Assembly (NCBI RefSeq): GCF_900088415.1
Contig: NZ_FLLQ01000004.1
Location: forward strand, 124,001-188,000
DNA length: 64,000 bases
Direction of reading: 5' to 3'
Source of the DNA: Vibrio mediterranei
GTDB taxonomy: Bacteria; Pseudomonadota; Gammaproteobacteria; Enterobacterales; Vibrionaceae
Below are positions 47,515 through 57,043 of this stretch, piece after piece. How positions within the stretch are numbered: the stretch's first letter is position 1; every line of letters starts with the position of its first letter. Position numbers and translations under genes: made by a program. Below the pieces are notes generated by a model. It did no database searches. It was not told the origin of the DNA and saw nothing but the letters and a program-made list of their open reading frames with translations.

Positions 47515-48537
47515 TTAGTCGGCAAAACTTGCTTTTACGTCCAATATCTTTGCTTTTTGTGTAAGAAAAACATCAACTAGCTTACGGTCAAAATGAGTAC
47601 CCGCATGCTCTTGTAAATAGCTAAATGCTTCTTCAACTGGCCAAGCCTCTTTATAGGGCCTATCACTTGTAAGTGCATCAAATACATCCGCTATCATCAC
47701 TATTCTCGCAGATAATGGTATCTCTTCACCTAGCACGCCTTTTGGATAACCTGAGCCATCCCATTTTTCATGGTGATATTCAATAATCTGCCTAGCCATA
47801 TCGATTAACTCGGATTTATGGTCACCCAATATCTGAACACCGTAGTTGACGTGTTCCTTCATGTGCTCCCATTCTTCTGGAGTTAAGCTTCCGTTTTTTT
47901 TAAGTATATTGTCCGCAACACCTATTTTACCGATGTCATGCATTGGAGATGCTTCAAATAATAATTGGCACCACTTTTGTTCAATATTGAGTGCCTCTGC
48001 AAGTATTCGACTGTAGTGACTCATTCTCACTACATGCATACCAGTTTCGTTATCTTTAAACTCAGCGGCTCTACCAAGGCAACTAATTATCTCAAGTTGG
48101 TTTTCTCTAATTTCCTGCGTACGTAAATGAACTTGTTGTTCCAGTGTTCTTCTTTGATTGTGTAACGCCAAATGCGTAGCCACTCGAGATTTTACTACCG
48201 GTGGGCTTATAGGTTTTACGATATAGTCAACAGCTCCAATATCAAATCCTTTGGTTTCGTCTTCTACCTCGCACTTAGCCGTAACGAATATCACTGGGAT
48301 TGTAGCGGTAACAGGATTACTCTTAAGAAGTGTGCAAACCTCATAACCATCCATCTGAGGCATCATTACGTCTAATAAGATCAAATCAGGCTTAGGTGAT
48401 TGTTCAGCAAGTTTTAACGCTAAAGAACCATTCGTGGCGACTTTAATATTATATTCTGATAGTAATATACCGCTCAGGAGGTCAATGTTTGCCGGGGTAT
48501 CATCAACTATTAGTAAATTGAAATCTTTTTCTTTCAT
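47515..48537 (-). CDS. Response regulator with HD-GYP phosphodiesterase domain
   Basis: RpfG-type, 340 aa. Receiver: LLIVDDTPAN, Asp in LILLDVMMPQMDG, Lys in IVKPIS. HD-GYP domain (about 145-330) with HDIGKIG and HHEKWDGSGYP, an intact catalytic set for cyclic-di-GMP hydrolysis. It precedes the hybrid kinase by 19 bases, so the kinase probably phosphorylates it and links the signal to c-di-GMP. Confidence 0.9.
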   Translation of the reverse strand: MKEKDFNLLIVDDTPANIDLLSGILLSEYNIKVATNGSLALKLAEQSPKPDLILLDVMMPQMDGYEVCTLLKSNPVTATIPVIFVTAKCEVEDETKGFDIGAVDYIVKPISPPVVKSRVATHLALHNQRRTLEQQVHLRTQEIRENQLEIISCLGRAAEFKDNETGMHVVRMSHYSRILAEALNIEQKWCQLLFEASPMHDIGKIGVADNILKKNGSLTPEEWEHMKEHVNYGVQILGDHKSELIDMARQIIEYHHEKWDGSGYPKGVLGEEIPLSARIVMIADVFDALTSDRPYKEAWPVEEAFSYLQEHAGTHFDRKLVDVFLTQKAKILDVKASFAD

Positions 48538-48581
48538 TTTTAGCCTTTTGAACTAATTACGTTAAAGTTCCAATTACCAGA

Positions 48582-48956
48582 TCAACCAACTAGGTTGGAG
48601 CGCTGCATACGGTTTAATTTGATATTGGTAATTTCTCTAAACTTCTCGTTCATCAGAAATTTGCGTTCAATAGCTGCATTTTGTTTTAGTGCACGCCTTA
48701 CAATATTAAGTAGCTCTACTTCCCAAGTTGGGTCATTAGGAAAATCAAATGGTGATACGTCTACAGTCAGACCTATAAACTCCTTATTAGGGAGAATATC
48801 CACCGAAAACCCGTTTTTATAACCGTATGTAATAGCGATGTTCACATAAGAGGCTTTACCCACAATGAAGAATCCTGATTTGAAACTCTTAGAAGTCATT
48901 AGATCAAAGCCGAATCTTGTTAGTATTGATTCTGAAACCATCATCATTTCGTTCAT
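48582..48956 (-). CDS. Small protein of unknown function
   Basis: About 124 aa, soluble, no signal peptide or membrane segment, mixed alpha/beta composition (ILTRFGFDLMTSKSFKSGFFIVGKASYVNIAITYGY). First gene of the signalling operon, 44 bases before the HD-GYP gene. ATG 48956 is chosen because GGTGG lies about 9 bases upstream; the longer frame would use GTG 48968. No family was recognised. Confidence 0.65.
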   Translation of the reverse strand: MNEMMMVSESILTRFGFDLMTSKSFKSGFFIVGKASYVNIAITYGYKNGFSVDILPNKEFIGLTVDVSPFDFPNDPTWEVELLNIVRRALKQNAAIERKFLMNEKFREITNIKLNRMQRSNLVG

Positions 48957-49337
48957 CGTAATTTCCACCCCACTCTCATTTATTGAGCCTTACATCTATA
49001 GTGTAGTTCATAGATAAAAAACTCTGTTTGTAGTACGCTGGTCGACATGAGCACTTGAGTGCAGATCAACAAGACATGTACGCAACTGGACTATTTGCGA
49101 ATGTTATCCCAAAATCTGAATATATTTTGTAGGAAAATACTTAGTTTTCTGTGGAATGCACTTGATTTAACTGATAAAAAATGTTTTGAGTAAAAACTTT
49201 AACGTTCCATTTTCCTCTTAGTAAGGTGAACTTGCTAGTTTGCTCGATATATCATTTGGAATATCTGTTATTTATTGATTTGTAAGGCTAATTTAAGATA
49301 CCTTTGGGTGCATATAAATGTTGATTGATGGTGAGTG
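48957..49337. other. 381-bp divergent intergenic region
   Basis: AT-rich, between the divergent small-protein gene and the receiver-HPt gene. It presumably holds both promoters; no clear operator, RNA gene or repeat was seen. Confidence 0.45.
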
Positions 49338-50027
49338 ATGTCTATAAGAGCTTTGATTGTTGACGACAACCCTATAAACAACCTTATTTTGGAGGATATC
49401 CTTTCAGACCTAGGTATTGATGTGGTTGTAGAATCAAGCGTTGTATCTGCAATTTCTACGTTTAACAACTCTTCATTCAATATCGTAATTACCGATATCG
49501 TACTCCCTAGCGAAAGTGGGTATGACCTTGCAATGCATGTTCAGTCGAACACCAATGGTAAGATACCCATAATTTCATCCAGTATAGAACCTATAGAAAG
49601 TCGATATGAAGAGTTGTTCTCGGGCAGTATCACTAAGCCTTTTGAACGCGAACACATTGCACAATTACTTATGAAGCTTCAACTCTCAAGTCAAGAATTT
49701 GAGAACTTGCCGGCAACTGCAACACAAATAATTAATGAGTATGCCCCTGAGTTAATTTCCATAGCGAAACAAGATGCTAGTAAGCTTAAAGCACTTGTTA
49801 GAAGTAATGATATTAATATGTCTAAGAGAGCACTTCATCAGCTCAAGGGAGCAATATCTACTATTGCCCCAGACTCATATGCTATTCATCATATAGAGAA
49901 AATTGACCAGCTTCTAACGGAAAACTCCATTGTCCAAAGCAGTGTAATATGCGATATAGAGCGAATGATTGACGAAATAATAGATACCTTGTCATCTGTT
50001 CTTGCAACAGAAAAGCAAGATAGTTAG
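49338..50027 (+). CDS. Receiver-HPt phosphotransfer protein
   Basis: About 229 aa. The receiver (1-115) has VDDNPINNLILEDIL, phospho-acceptor Asp in IVITDIVLPSESG and Lys in GSITKPF. The C-terminal half (about 125-220) is helical with RALHQLKGAIST, an HPt-type His motif. There is no DNA-binding domain, so it probably shuttles phosphate in the phosphorelay of the divergent kinase genes. ATG 49338 is one codon inside a GTG alternative. Confidence 0.78.
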   Translation: MSIRALIVDDNPINNLILEDILSDLGIDVVVESSVVSAISTFNNSSFNIVITDIVLPSESGYDLAMHVQSNTNGKIPIISSSIEPIESRYEELFSGSITKPFEREHIAQLLMKLQLSSQEFENLPATATQIINEYAPELISIAKQDASKLKALVRSNDINMSKRALHQLKGAISTIAPDSYAIHHIEKIDQLLTENSIVQSSVICDIERMIDEIIDTLSSVLATEKQDS

Positions 50028-50068
50028 TTTGCGTGATTACGCTCTTTTTTTAAGTATCGAAGTTTGTG

Positions 50069-50094
50069 TATAAGCTCCCGTTGGGAGCTTTATT
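50069..50094 (+). terminator. Terminator of the receiver-HPt gene
   Basis: AAGCTCCC-GTT-GGGAGCTT followed by TATTG, nearly identical to the stem at 43099. Confidence 0.75.
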
Positions 50095-50143
50095 GTATTT
50101 GTTGCCGGTGCTAAAGAGTCTCGATCCGGGAGGAGACTCTTGC

Positions 50144-51271
50144 TTAACGCCCTTTAAAAAGAACACCCCTATGATGTTCCAAGTAACGCCTATGCTGACT
50201 TGATATTTGAAATGACATAGCTTCATGAATACCAACTACCTCAGGCTTTTCGAGGTATTTGGAGATCATCACTTTTCCTTGATTATCGAACGATATAAAT
50301 CCAAGGTCGAACGCTTTATCTAAGTTTGCCAGCAGGAGCAACCCGTTATATTTATCTAGACGTTCTTCGTTACTCGAATCCCGCCAAGGTTTGATATGAG
50401 AAGCAAGAAGGAGTTGAGTGTTCTTATATCCGGTTAAGGCACAACCGCCCCACATTTCAACCAGCTGAGCCCTAAAATTGCCCTGTCCAATTCTAGTATT
50501 CACCAGAATTGTCTTTTCCGTTTCAGTAAGCTTCTGGTCAGACATAACTTGACGTATATCTGCATTGACGTCTACCTGAGCCAGATCTGCCAAGAAATTG
50601 TTGTAGTGAAGCAGCGCCGCACTATACATGCCTTTACCTTTGCTATCGCGCTGTTTAAAGATCTCCATCGTTTTGGCCTTCGCTTCCAACGAAACAAATC
50701 GGCTATATGATTTCACCTCTGTTAATGGTTCGCGGATCTCGTTTGCATCCATCAGCCAATTTGAAATTGAGCCACGAATAGCTCCAAGGTAATTGGTTGC
50801 CGTCTTCTCAGACTTACCTAAATCCAATAACCATTGATAGTAAAGTGATGCTATGTCGGACAAATTGGTTACTAAGGCATCTTTCAACTCGTTTGACACG
50901 ATATGACTTTTCATAAAGTCAAAAAGCTCCTCATCTAGATAAGCATATGAGATAGCTTTTGATGAGTAACGTTTGACAGCTTGTTCCTTATACCCTTCCT
51001 CCAATTTAAGATGCCAAAAGCCTTCGCTCTTTAGATGAAAATATGGATTCTCAGGCGTATTTTTATCTCTTCCTTGAGCAAAGTTATCAAAATGATGGGT
51101 AAATTGATCTTTGAGAGCCTGATTAAAAAATATCTTATTCGACGCAATGCCACCCACATGAATAAGATCCATAACAGCCAGTAGCATACAAACCTTGTGA
51201 GGACTTTTCTTACCGCCTGCACTATTCATATTGAGATTTCTGAACTTATCCAGATACAACTCAAGAGCCAT
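50144..51271 (-). CDS. HNH endonuclease
   Basis: About 375 aa. The N-terminal domain (about 10-140) carries KKSPHKVCMLLAVMDLI and PYFHLKSEGFWHLKLEEG, a pattern known from putative restriction endonucleases. The C-terminal HNH_2-type nuclease domain (about 265-375) has GGCALTGYKNTQLLLASHIKPWRDSSNEERLDKYNGLLLLANLDKAFDLGFISF, with the catalytic His in SHIKPW and metal-binding Asn/Asp after. ATG 51271 with GGAGGG upstream overlaps the methyltransferase by 11 bases. Possibly a defence protein; target unknown. Confidence 0.78.
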   Translation of the reverse strand: MALELYLDKFRNLNMNSAGGKKSPHKVCMLLAVMDLIHVGGIASNKIFFNQALKDQFTHHFDNFAQGRDKNTPENPYFHLKSEGFWHLKLEEGYKEQAVKRYSSKAISYAYLDEELFDFMKSHIVSNELKDALVTNLSDIASLYYQWLLDLGKSEKTATNYLGAIRGSISNWLMDANEIREPLTEVKSYSRFVSLEAKAKTMEIFKQRDSKGKGMYSAALLHYNNFLADLAQVDVNADIRQVMSDQKLTETEKTILVNTRIGQGNFRAQLVEMWGGCALTGYKNTQLLLASHIKPWRDSSNEERLDKYNGLLLLANLDKAFDLGFISFDNQGKVMISKYLEKPEVVGIHEAMSFQISSQHRRYLEHHRGVLFKGR

Positions 51272-51887
51272 CTCGTCCCTCCCTATCGACACTTGGATTG
51301 TTTCTTAGCACAACGGTTTGCCATCTGACTCCTTGCCTATGTTGTATGTCTTCGCCATTGAATACATCAACTAAAGCTAAGTTGATGTCACTCGCTAGTT
51401 CCGTTAACTCTTCAACCGAAACAGAGTAAGACTCGCGGCCATCATTGAATAAACCATGACGCAATGAAATCACAATAACACCACGATTTTTCAAATGGTT
51501 AACTAGGGCATTCAACGCCTTTTTACGCAAGTTACTAGGAATATGCATCCAAACCGCAGAGACCAAAATGACATCAAATTTAGTATTAAGCTTTGATAGT
51601 TGGTTAAGGCCAGGAAGCCTATCATCAAGCCATACAACCTCTTTCCCAGTGTGAGCACTACCTAAAACGAGCAGCTCTTTGCAAGGTTCACATGCAACCA
51701 CATGACAGCCCAGACGAGTAAACCAAAGTGAATCTCTTCCCGAACCCGCGCCAATATCTAATACATTGTCTCCTACACTGGGCCAGTACTTTCGCCAAAC
51801 GTGATGGACTTTCGTAGCCGCTAGAGAATTATATTGTTTGGCAAGTTCATCTGCATTTTCCGCGTAAAAAGAGGAGGTTATGGACAT
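51261..51887 (-). CDS. Class I SAM-dependent methyltransferase
   Basis: 208 aa. Motif I is NVLDIGAGSGRDSLWFTRLG near residue 40, the acidic motif II is VVACEP, and motif IV is VSAVWMHIP. It has no DPPY/NPPY or Cys-loop motif of DNA methyltransferases, so it is more like a small-molecule or protein methyltransferase (Methyltransf_11/25). Upstream of and coupled to the HNH nuclease by an 11-base overlap. Confidence 0.8.
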   Translation of the reverse strand: MSITSSFYAENADELAKQYNSLAATKVHHVWRKYWPSVGDNVLDIGAGSGRDSLWFTRLGCHVVACEPCKELLVLGSAHTGKEVVWLDDRLPGLNQLSKLNTKFDVILVSAVWMHIPSNLRKKALNALVNHLKNRGVIVISLRHGLFNDGRESYSVSVEELTELASDINLALVDVFNGEDIQHRQGVRWQTVVLRNNPSVDREGRDGS

Positions 51888-52034
51888 TATGATACCCCGT
51901 TTTGAACTGAAACCATCTTATAGGTCCAAGTTGCATAAAGCTAGAGGGTGCTAGGTTAGTACGAGATGTTTTGAGCTAAGTCACTATTTAGTGAAAAGGC
52001 TGTCGGTCATAGAAAGGGGGGAAGTATGGAAACG

Positions 52035-52064
52035 AAAAAGCCCCAGCATTTCTGCTGGGGCTTC
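52035..52064 (-). terminator. Terminator of tRNA-Ser
   Basis: Minus strand GCCCCAGCA-GAAA-TGCTGGGGC followed by a T-run, just after the tRNA 3' end. Confidence 0.9.
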
Positions 52065-52069
52065 GAATG

Positions 52070-52157
52070 TGGCGGTGAGTGAGAGATTCGAACTCTCGAT
52101 ACGTTGCCGTATACACACTTTCCAGGCGTGCTCCTTCAGCCACTCGGACAACTCACC
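52070..52157 (-). tRNA. tRNA-Ser(GGA)
   Basis: 88 nt including encoded CCA. Acceptor GGTGAG.../...CTCACC, class II long variable arm (TATACGGCAACGTATC), T-arm GTTCGAATC, anticodon loop CTGGAAA giving anticodon GGA (UCC and UCU codons). Very close to the E. coli tRNA-Ser(GGA) as remembered. Confidence 0.97.
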
Positions 52158-52193
52158 GTACTTTTTGTTAGCGCTGTTGGCTAACGAGGCGCT

Positions 52194-52222
52194 AATTTAA
52201 TGATTATCCTTGATGGGGTCAA
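52194..52222 (-). promoter_or_regulatory. Promoter of tRNA-Ser
   Basis: Minus strand TTGACC, 17 bases, TAAATT, followed by a GC-rich segment; the start is expected near 52187, 30 bases before the tRNA. Confidence 0.75.
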
Positions 52223-52298
52223 GTGCAAATCGGGAAAAAAGCGCTCTTTTTTAATTGTTTGCTTACTTTGTGATTAATTCGATCAAATGATCGGCAAA

Positions 52299-52796
52299 TC
52301 AGACGCTTTGGTAGTAACCCGGTACTCGGAACCAGCGGCGACATAAGTCTAGGAAGTAGCCGTAAAGTACGCCCATTCCGCATGATACTACTGCGTTACT
52401 CGATACTGCGGTGATGATTTGGTCAGTCGATGCGCCTACAGTAAATAGAATCGCTGCGTATACTGGCGACTGAAATGCTACATAGGCGATTAGGTCTGAA
52501 ATGGCCTTCATTGTGCCCGAACCTGATACTTTCGCGCCTTGTCTTAGTGCCCAGTCACGGAAAACGCCATATGGCCATGCAATTGCAATATTAACGGGGA
52601 TCGACAGTAAACGTGATGCCAGTGACTGTTCGAACGTCATGCCAGATACTAATACTTCGATTAGCATGCCAGAGACGAAACAGAAGACGACCATAGCAAA
52701 AGTGTCTGCTGCGGCGTTACGAATACAAAAAGGAGCTTTAGGTTTCAATTCAGGAATCTCGCGGAATAATAAACTATCAAAAAATGCTTTTGGCAA
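52299..52796 (-). CDS. alaE: L-alanine exporter
   Basis: 165 aa (E. coli AlaE 149), with four membrane segments. Family sequence [49 protein letters not shown] and [15 protein letters not shown] match closely. It exports excess L-alanine across the inner membrane. The N-terminus is about 16 residues longer than in E. coli. Confidence 0.93.
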   Translation of the reverse strand: MPKAFFDSLLFREIPELKPKAPFCIRNAAADTFAMVVFCFVSGMLIEVLVSGMTFEQSLASRLLSIPVNIAIAWPYGVFRDWALRQGAKVSGSGTMKAISDLIAYVAFQSPVYAAILFTVGASTDQIITAVSSNAVVSCGMGVLYGYFLDLCRRWFRVPGYYQSV

Positions 52797-53163
52797 TTCA
52801 TATAACTAGATATCTTTTACTATCTAGATTTCGACGCTATTAGAGCACCAATTTGGTAGTTTTACATACCGTATTTAAAGTCACTTGGTAAATTAATCAC
52901 CAATTTTAAAGTTCAAACTAGATAAACTCGCTATTTGTTGTAATTTGATTACATTTATTGACTATACCACTGATATTCAGTGAGTTAGTGGCACGTTATG
53001 TACAATAGTTACAGCTCTAAACAATTAGATGCTCTTGGCTAAGCAGAGTTTACTCAGGCTTACGGGGTGGATGGTGCCGAAATGGGTGTTTTATGAAATC
53101 TAATGAGTTGAATAACAAGCTAGGAAGGTGCAGTGACGCCAATAACAGCGTCACTACGAAGGT
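52797..53163. other. 367-bp intergenic region
   Basis: Between alaE and the Cache-domain kinase. AT-rich; it probably contains the alaE promoter. No further feature was recognised. Confidence 0.4.
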
Positions 53164-55368
53164 TTAACGCAGAGGCTCTACGTTCGAACGGCGTTTGCTT
53201 GAGAACTGGAATAGCTTGTTGGCGTATTGATACAGAGCATCGTCTAATACTCTTTCATCAATTGGCTTACCAACAATAAAGTCGGCGCCAGCGCCTAACA
53301 TGCGCTCTCGAGTCTCTTTAAAGACATCGGCGGTACAACCAAAGATCAAGGTATCCTTTTCACGGCCGAGCATATTACGGATACCCGCGATAGCCTCTAC
53401 CCCATCCATAACCGGCATATGGTTATCCATTAAGATAAGATCAAACTGTTGGGTGGAGACAGCTTTTAGCGCCAGTTCGCCGTTTTCTACCGAGGAAGTG
53501 ATAAAGCCTTTGCGCTTCATAAAAGTCTCGATAATGATGGTGTTGGTACGATTATCTTCGACGATAAGCGCTTTGAGCCCACGATAGTCGAGGTGACGTT
53601 CAATATGAACATCTAACGCTTTTGGTTTGCATGGTTCAAGTTGGACGCGAACCGTAAACTCAGATCCCATCCCTTCCTGACTGGTTAGCGTGATGTTGCC
53701 CCCCATACAGTGTGTAATCTCTTGCACTATCGCAAGACCAAGTCCAGTACCACCAAAGCGGCGTGTGGTGCTCGATTCGGCTTGCTCAAATGGCTTAAAC
53801 ACTCTTGCTTGCGCGTCGGGTGAGATTCCTATTCCGGTGTCTTTGACTCGGATAACGAGCGCCGTCACTCCATCATTCACTTCTTCAGACAAGTAGACTT
53901 CAACCATTCCTTGCGAAGTAAACTTAACCGCGTTGTTGAGCAAGTTAAATAGGATTTGGCGCAGGCGCGCTTTATCGCCGGAATACCAGCGAGTTTCATC
54001 AACTTCCGAGAAGACGCTAAAACGTAGCCCTTTCTCATTACATAAGGTGTGATACACGCTGTGCATACTGCCAATGATAGAGCTCAGCGGAAATGGACGA
54101 TTTTCAAGCTCAAGGTGCCCTTGCTCAATCTTTGAGTAATCCAATATCTCGTTCAACAGAGACATCATATGATCACCTGAATCATAAAGGGTTTTGAGTA
54201 GTTTACGCTGCTCTAGATTAAGGTCGGTTTTAAGCAGGATTTGAGCGGTGCCCAATACGCCATTCATCGGTGTTCGGATTTCATGGGAGAGCGTGGCTAG
54301 GAACGCCGTTTTTGCTTTAGTGGAAGCCTGTGCTTTGACGCGTTCTTGGTCTAAATAAATGGTTTTTTCATTGAAGGTGTCGATTAGGTAGCGAATCTCG
54401 TCCGGGCTTTGATAGTTAATATCGATACTGCCGCCCTCTTTGGACTCATCGACTTTCTTAGCAATATCCGTAATCGGCTTAATGAGATATTGGCTAATAA
54501 GGTAATAGCCAAACATCAAACAAAGCAGCATGACCGGCACGATACCCAACTCGACCGCCATTACGATGTCTGACACTTGATCAGATACCAGTCGTCTCGC
54601 ATTGACGACTTCTAGACTCCAATCAAAATCACCAAATTGACGTTGACTGACGTAAATATCACGCCCTACTCGGAAATTGTGCTCGGTAATCACATGATTG
54701 TTGGTGTCGCGCACGATCACCCCAAGATCGTGCTCTCTTGCTTTACTTTTGACGAATTTCACTAGGTTTTCTAGTGAAAGGTCGACGGTGGCGACTCCGG
54801 CAAATTGACCATTTAAGTAGTAAGGGGCCGAGGCCGTTATCATTTGCACGTGGGTATAAGGGTCAATGTACACTTCAGACCATGTAATGGTATTCACAGG
54901 CTGGTTTTTGACGGAGGTGTACCATGGCTCTAGGTGATAGCCGTCGGCTTCGGGGTTGTTCCAAAGATCAATTTTATCTACCGTTCCGTCACTGGTACGG
55001 TTATAAAACAGGCTGGTGAGTTTAACGTTGGGGTCTACCGAATACGGTTCAGGCCAAATGCCACCACTCACGGCGATGCCATCATTGAGCTTAAATACCT
55101 GACAGAGTGCTTCATCGAGTGCGGTGCGGTTTTCAATGGACTGCGCCATAGCGACGATGCTTTTCAATACACCCACAGAGCTGGAAAGTGGCGCTGAGAT
55201 CTCGGCGGCGAGAAACTCGTTTTTGATATCGAGGTTTTCTTCGAGCTTGGCACGAACTGGAGACTCCACCACCATATAGGTGATGCTTCCGAATACCGCG
55301 ATAAACAGAGCTAGGTACAGCGCTAGCGCGACGACACTTTTCTTTTTGAGAGACTCGTTGATAACCAT
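53164..55368 (-). CDS. Cache-domain hybrid sensor histidine kinase
   Basis: 734 aa. TM1 (about 12-33), a periplasmic dCache domain (35-275) with GGIWPEPYSVDP and WYTSVKNQPVNTITWSEVYIDPYTHVQMITASAP, typical of amino- or organic-acid sensing, TM2 (about 278-300), HAMP, HisKA with His in TLSHEIRTPMNGVLG, ATPase with NLLNNAVKFTSQG and GGTGLGLAI, and a receiver (LIVEDNRTNT, Asp in LILMDNHMPVMDG). No partner regulator is adjacent. Divergent from the UPF0149 gene. Confidence 0.9.
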   Translation of the reverse strand: MVINESLKKKSVVALALYLALFIAVFGSITYMVVESPVRAKLEENLDIKNEFLAAEISAPLSSSVGVLKSIVAMAQSIENRTALDEALCQVFKLNDGIAVSGGIWPEPYSVDPNVKLTSLFYNRTSDGTVDKIDLWNNPEADGYHLEPWYTSVKNQPVNTITWSEVYIDPYTHVQMITASAPYYLNGQFAGVATVDLSLENLVKFVKSKAREHDLGVIVRDTNNHVITEHNFRVGRDIYVSQRQFGDFDWSLEVVNARRLVSDQVSDIVMAVELGIVPVMLLCLMFGYYLISQYLIKPITDIAKKVDESKEGGSIDINYQSPDEIRYLIDTFNEKTIYLDQERVKAQASTKAKTAFLATLSHEIRTPMNGVLGTAQILLKTDLNLEQRKLLKTLYDSGDHMMSLLNEILDYSKIEQGHLELENRPFPLSSIIGSMHSVYHTLCNEKGLRFSVFSEVDETRWYSGDKARLRQILFNLLNNAVKFTSQGMVEVYLSEEVNDGVTALVIRVKDTGIGISPDAQARVFKPFEQAESSTTRRFGGTGLGLAIVQEITHCMGGNITLTSQEGMGSEFTVRVQLEPCKPKALDVHIERHLDYRGLKALIVEDNRTNTIIIETFMKRKGFITSSVENGELALKAVSTQQFDLILMDNHMPVMDGVEAIAGIRNMLGREKDTLIFGCTADVFKETRERMLGAGADFIVGKPIDERVLDDALYQYANKLFQFSSKRRSNVEPLR

Positions 55369-55479
55369 AACTAGAGAAGCGATCCTTTTCTTCTTGTTCG
55401 ACTCAGATAATTTCGTCTATTTTATTCGTCTGTAGCTTGTTACTATTAAGCATCATTTTCGCCTTTACGGTAAAGCATT

Positions 55480-56049
55480 TTGACATTAAAAGACATACTT
55501 TCCCTTCCTGAGTTAGAAGGCAAACTTCTTAACGAAGCTCAAACACAAGGCTTTGTCACCTCGATGGCCGCTGCGCCACATACCTTACCACCTGAAGAGT
55601 GGCTACCGTTTCTGTGGGGTGGTGAGGAAGTGGCACCATTCACATCCGGTGAGCAATTAGAAACTTACGCACAAGCAATTATTGGCTTGTGGAATGACTT
55701 CCGCCCTGCTCTATTAGACGGCGAATGGCAGTGGCCGGAAGGTTGTGAGCTAGACGAAGAAGAGATCGTGACGTTGGCAACCAAAGACTTCTGCGAAGGT
55801 GTTCTTCAAGGTTGGCAATTGGCTAGAGATGACTGGGAAACCATCATGCCTGAACACAGTGAAGACAACGCTCTGTTAGGCGGCGTGCTACTGTCATTGA
55901 GCATGCTTTACGACCCAGAGACATCTATCGCAACGCTACAAGCACAAGGTATTGAAGGTTTGGAGCAGTTTGCTGAAATCTATAATGCCATGCCAATGAT
56001 GCTTTGTGGCATTACGCAAAAAGGCGCGGTACTGGCTGAGCAGCAGTAA
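55480..56049 (+). CDS. UPF0149/YecA-family protein
   Basis: 189 aa, acidic and Trp-rich (LPPEEWLPFLWGGEE, DGEWQWPEGCELDEEEIVTLATKDFCEGVLQGWQLARDDWE), the YgfB/YecA pattern. No SEC-C zinc motif at the C-terminus. Function is not established. The start is TTG at 55480; no better ATG was seen. Confidence 0.8.
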   Translation: MTLKDILSLPELEGKLLNEAQTQGFVTSMAAAPHTLPPEEWLPFLWGGEEVAPFTSGEQLETYAQAIIGLWNDFRPALLDGEWQWPEGCELDEEEIVTLATKDFCEGVLQGWQLARDDWETIMPEHSEDNALLGGVLLSLSMLYDPETSIATLQAQGIEGLEQFAEIYNAMPMMLCGITQKGAVLAEQQ

Positions 56050-56051
56050 TG

Positions 56052-56083
56052 CAAAAAGCTCCTCATTATGAGGAGCTTTTTAT
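56052..56083. terminator. Bidirectional terminator
   Basis: AAAAAGCTCCTCA-TTA-TGAGGAGCTTTTT between the convergent UPF0149 and outer-membrane-protein genes. Confidence 0.92.
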
Positions 56084-56088
56084 TATTT

Positions 56089-57033
56089 CTAGAAACGATA
56101 ACCCATCGACACAATTAGCTGATTCCAGTTCAGGAAGCTGTATTCCGCCATTAAGTTCCACTCTTTCTCATAGCCAAAGTCGTAGACTGCTGCGAGTGAC
56201 ATGTTGGATGTTTCTTTACTTTTTAGGTTTACGTCAAAGCGCAGTTCATCAGCGAGGTTCAAACCACCAACTTGCAAGTCGGTTAAGCTACCTGTCACGT
56301 TCTGCTCAATGCTCTGATACTGATAACCCAATAACATCGTTAACTTACCGTAAGGTACGTCATAACGCTGACCAACTCGCACCGCACCGATTTTGGTTAA
56401 AATGGTACTGTCTGTAGTGGTGGTCCAAGCATTGGTTACAGCACCCGCTGCCGTGACAATAATCGGGTTGAATCCATCGATCACTTCAAACTGCGTCGCA
56501 AGTACCGCACCAATACCTAAGTTGTAGGCTTCATATTCGATGTTGATTGGTATGGTCGCTGGTACAGGAAACGGTCTGCCATTACGTGTTGCGTTGGAAA
56601 GATCGGCGCTGATCTCCTTATTTCCTTCGGTATAGCCTGCTAAACCATAAACATTTAGGAATGGAAATACCCATGCGTCGAGTCTAAGCTGTACACTCTT
56701 ATCAGACCCTTTAATCGATACATCATCTGCTGGTACGACATAGTGATTAGGCTTGTTACGACCGCCAAGTAGCCCGCCTGTTGCGTCAATTTTGAAATCA
56801 TCCGTCGCTACATACTCAACATCTTGAGAGTTCATATAGATGCCAAAACCAACGGGAATCGGTAACTCATAACCTAGGTCACGAGCCTGCTCACCCCAAA
56901 CCGGTAGACCACTCCAGTGCGCTTGGTTCTTCTCTCTTTCTACTTGTTGTTTCAGTTCATCACTCGCTGCGTATACAGTATTAAATACCATATAAAGAGA
57001 TGTAACAACGAGTATGGTTAGTAATCTAATCAA
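56089..57033 (-). CDS. Outer-membrane beta-barrel protein, unknown role
   Basis: 314 aa with a signal peptide (cleaved near VYA-AS). A barrel with alternating strands ends in the classical C-terminal aromatic signature LIVSMGYRF. No specific family was recognised. It follows the BamA/TamA-like gene by 10 bases and is probably co-transcribed with it. Confidence 0.75.
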   Translation of the reverse strand: MIRLLTILVVTSLYMVFNTVYAASDELKQQVEREKNQAHWSGLPVWGEQARDLGYELPIPVGFGIYMNSQDVEYVATDDFKIDATGGLLGGRNKPNHYVVPADDVSIKGSDKSVQLRLDAWVFPFLNVYGLAGYTEGNKEISADLSNATRNGRPFPVPATIPINIEYEAYNLGIGAVLATQFEVIDGFNPIIVTAAGAVTNAWTTTTDSTILTKIGAVRVGQRYDVPYGKLTMLLGYQYQSIEQNVTGSLTDLQVGGLNLADELRFDVNLKSKETSNMSLAAVYDFGYEKEWNLMAEYSFLNWNQLIVSMGYRF

Positions 57034-57043
57034 AACGGTTTAC

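Noticed and set aside
51261..52157. Integrated mobile island at tRNA-Ser
   Set aside because: No integrase and no second copy of the tRNA 3' end was found in the window, so only the location is noted.
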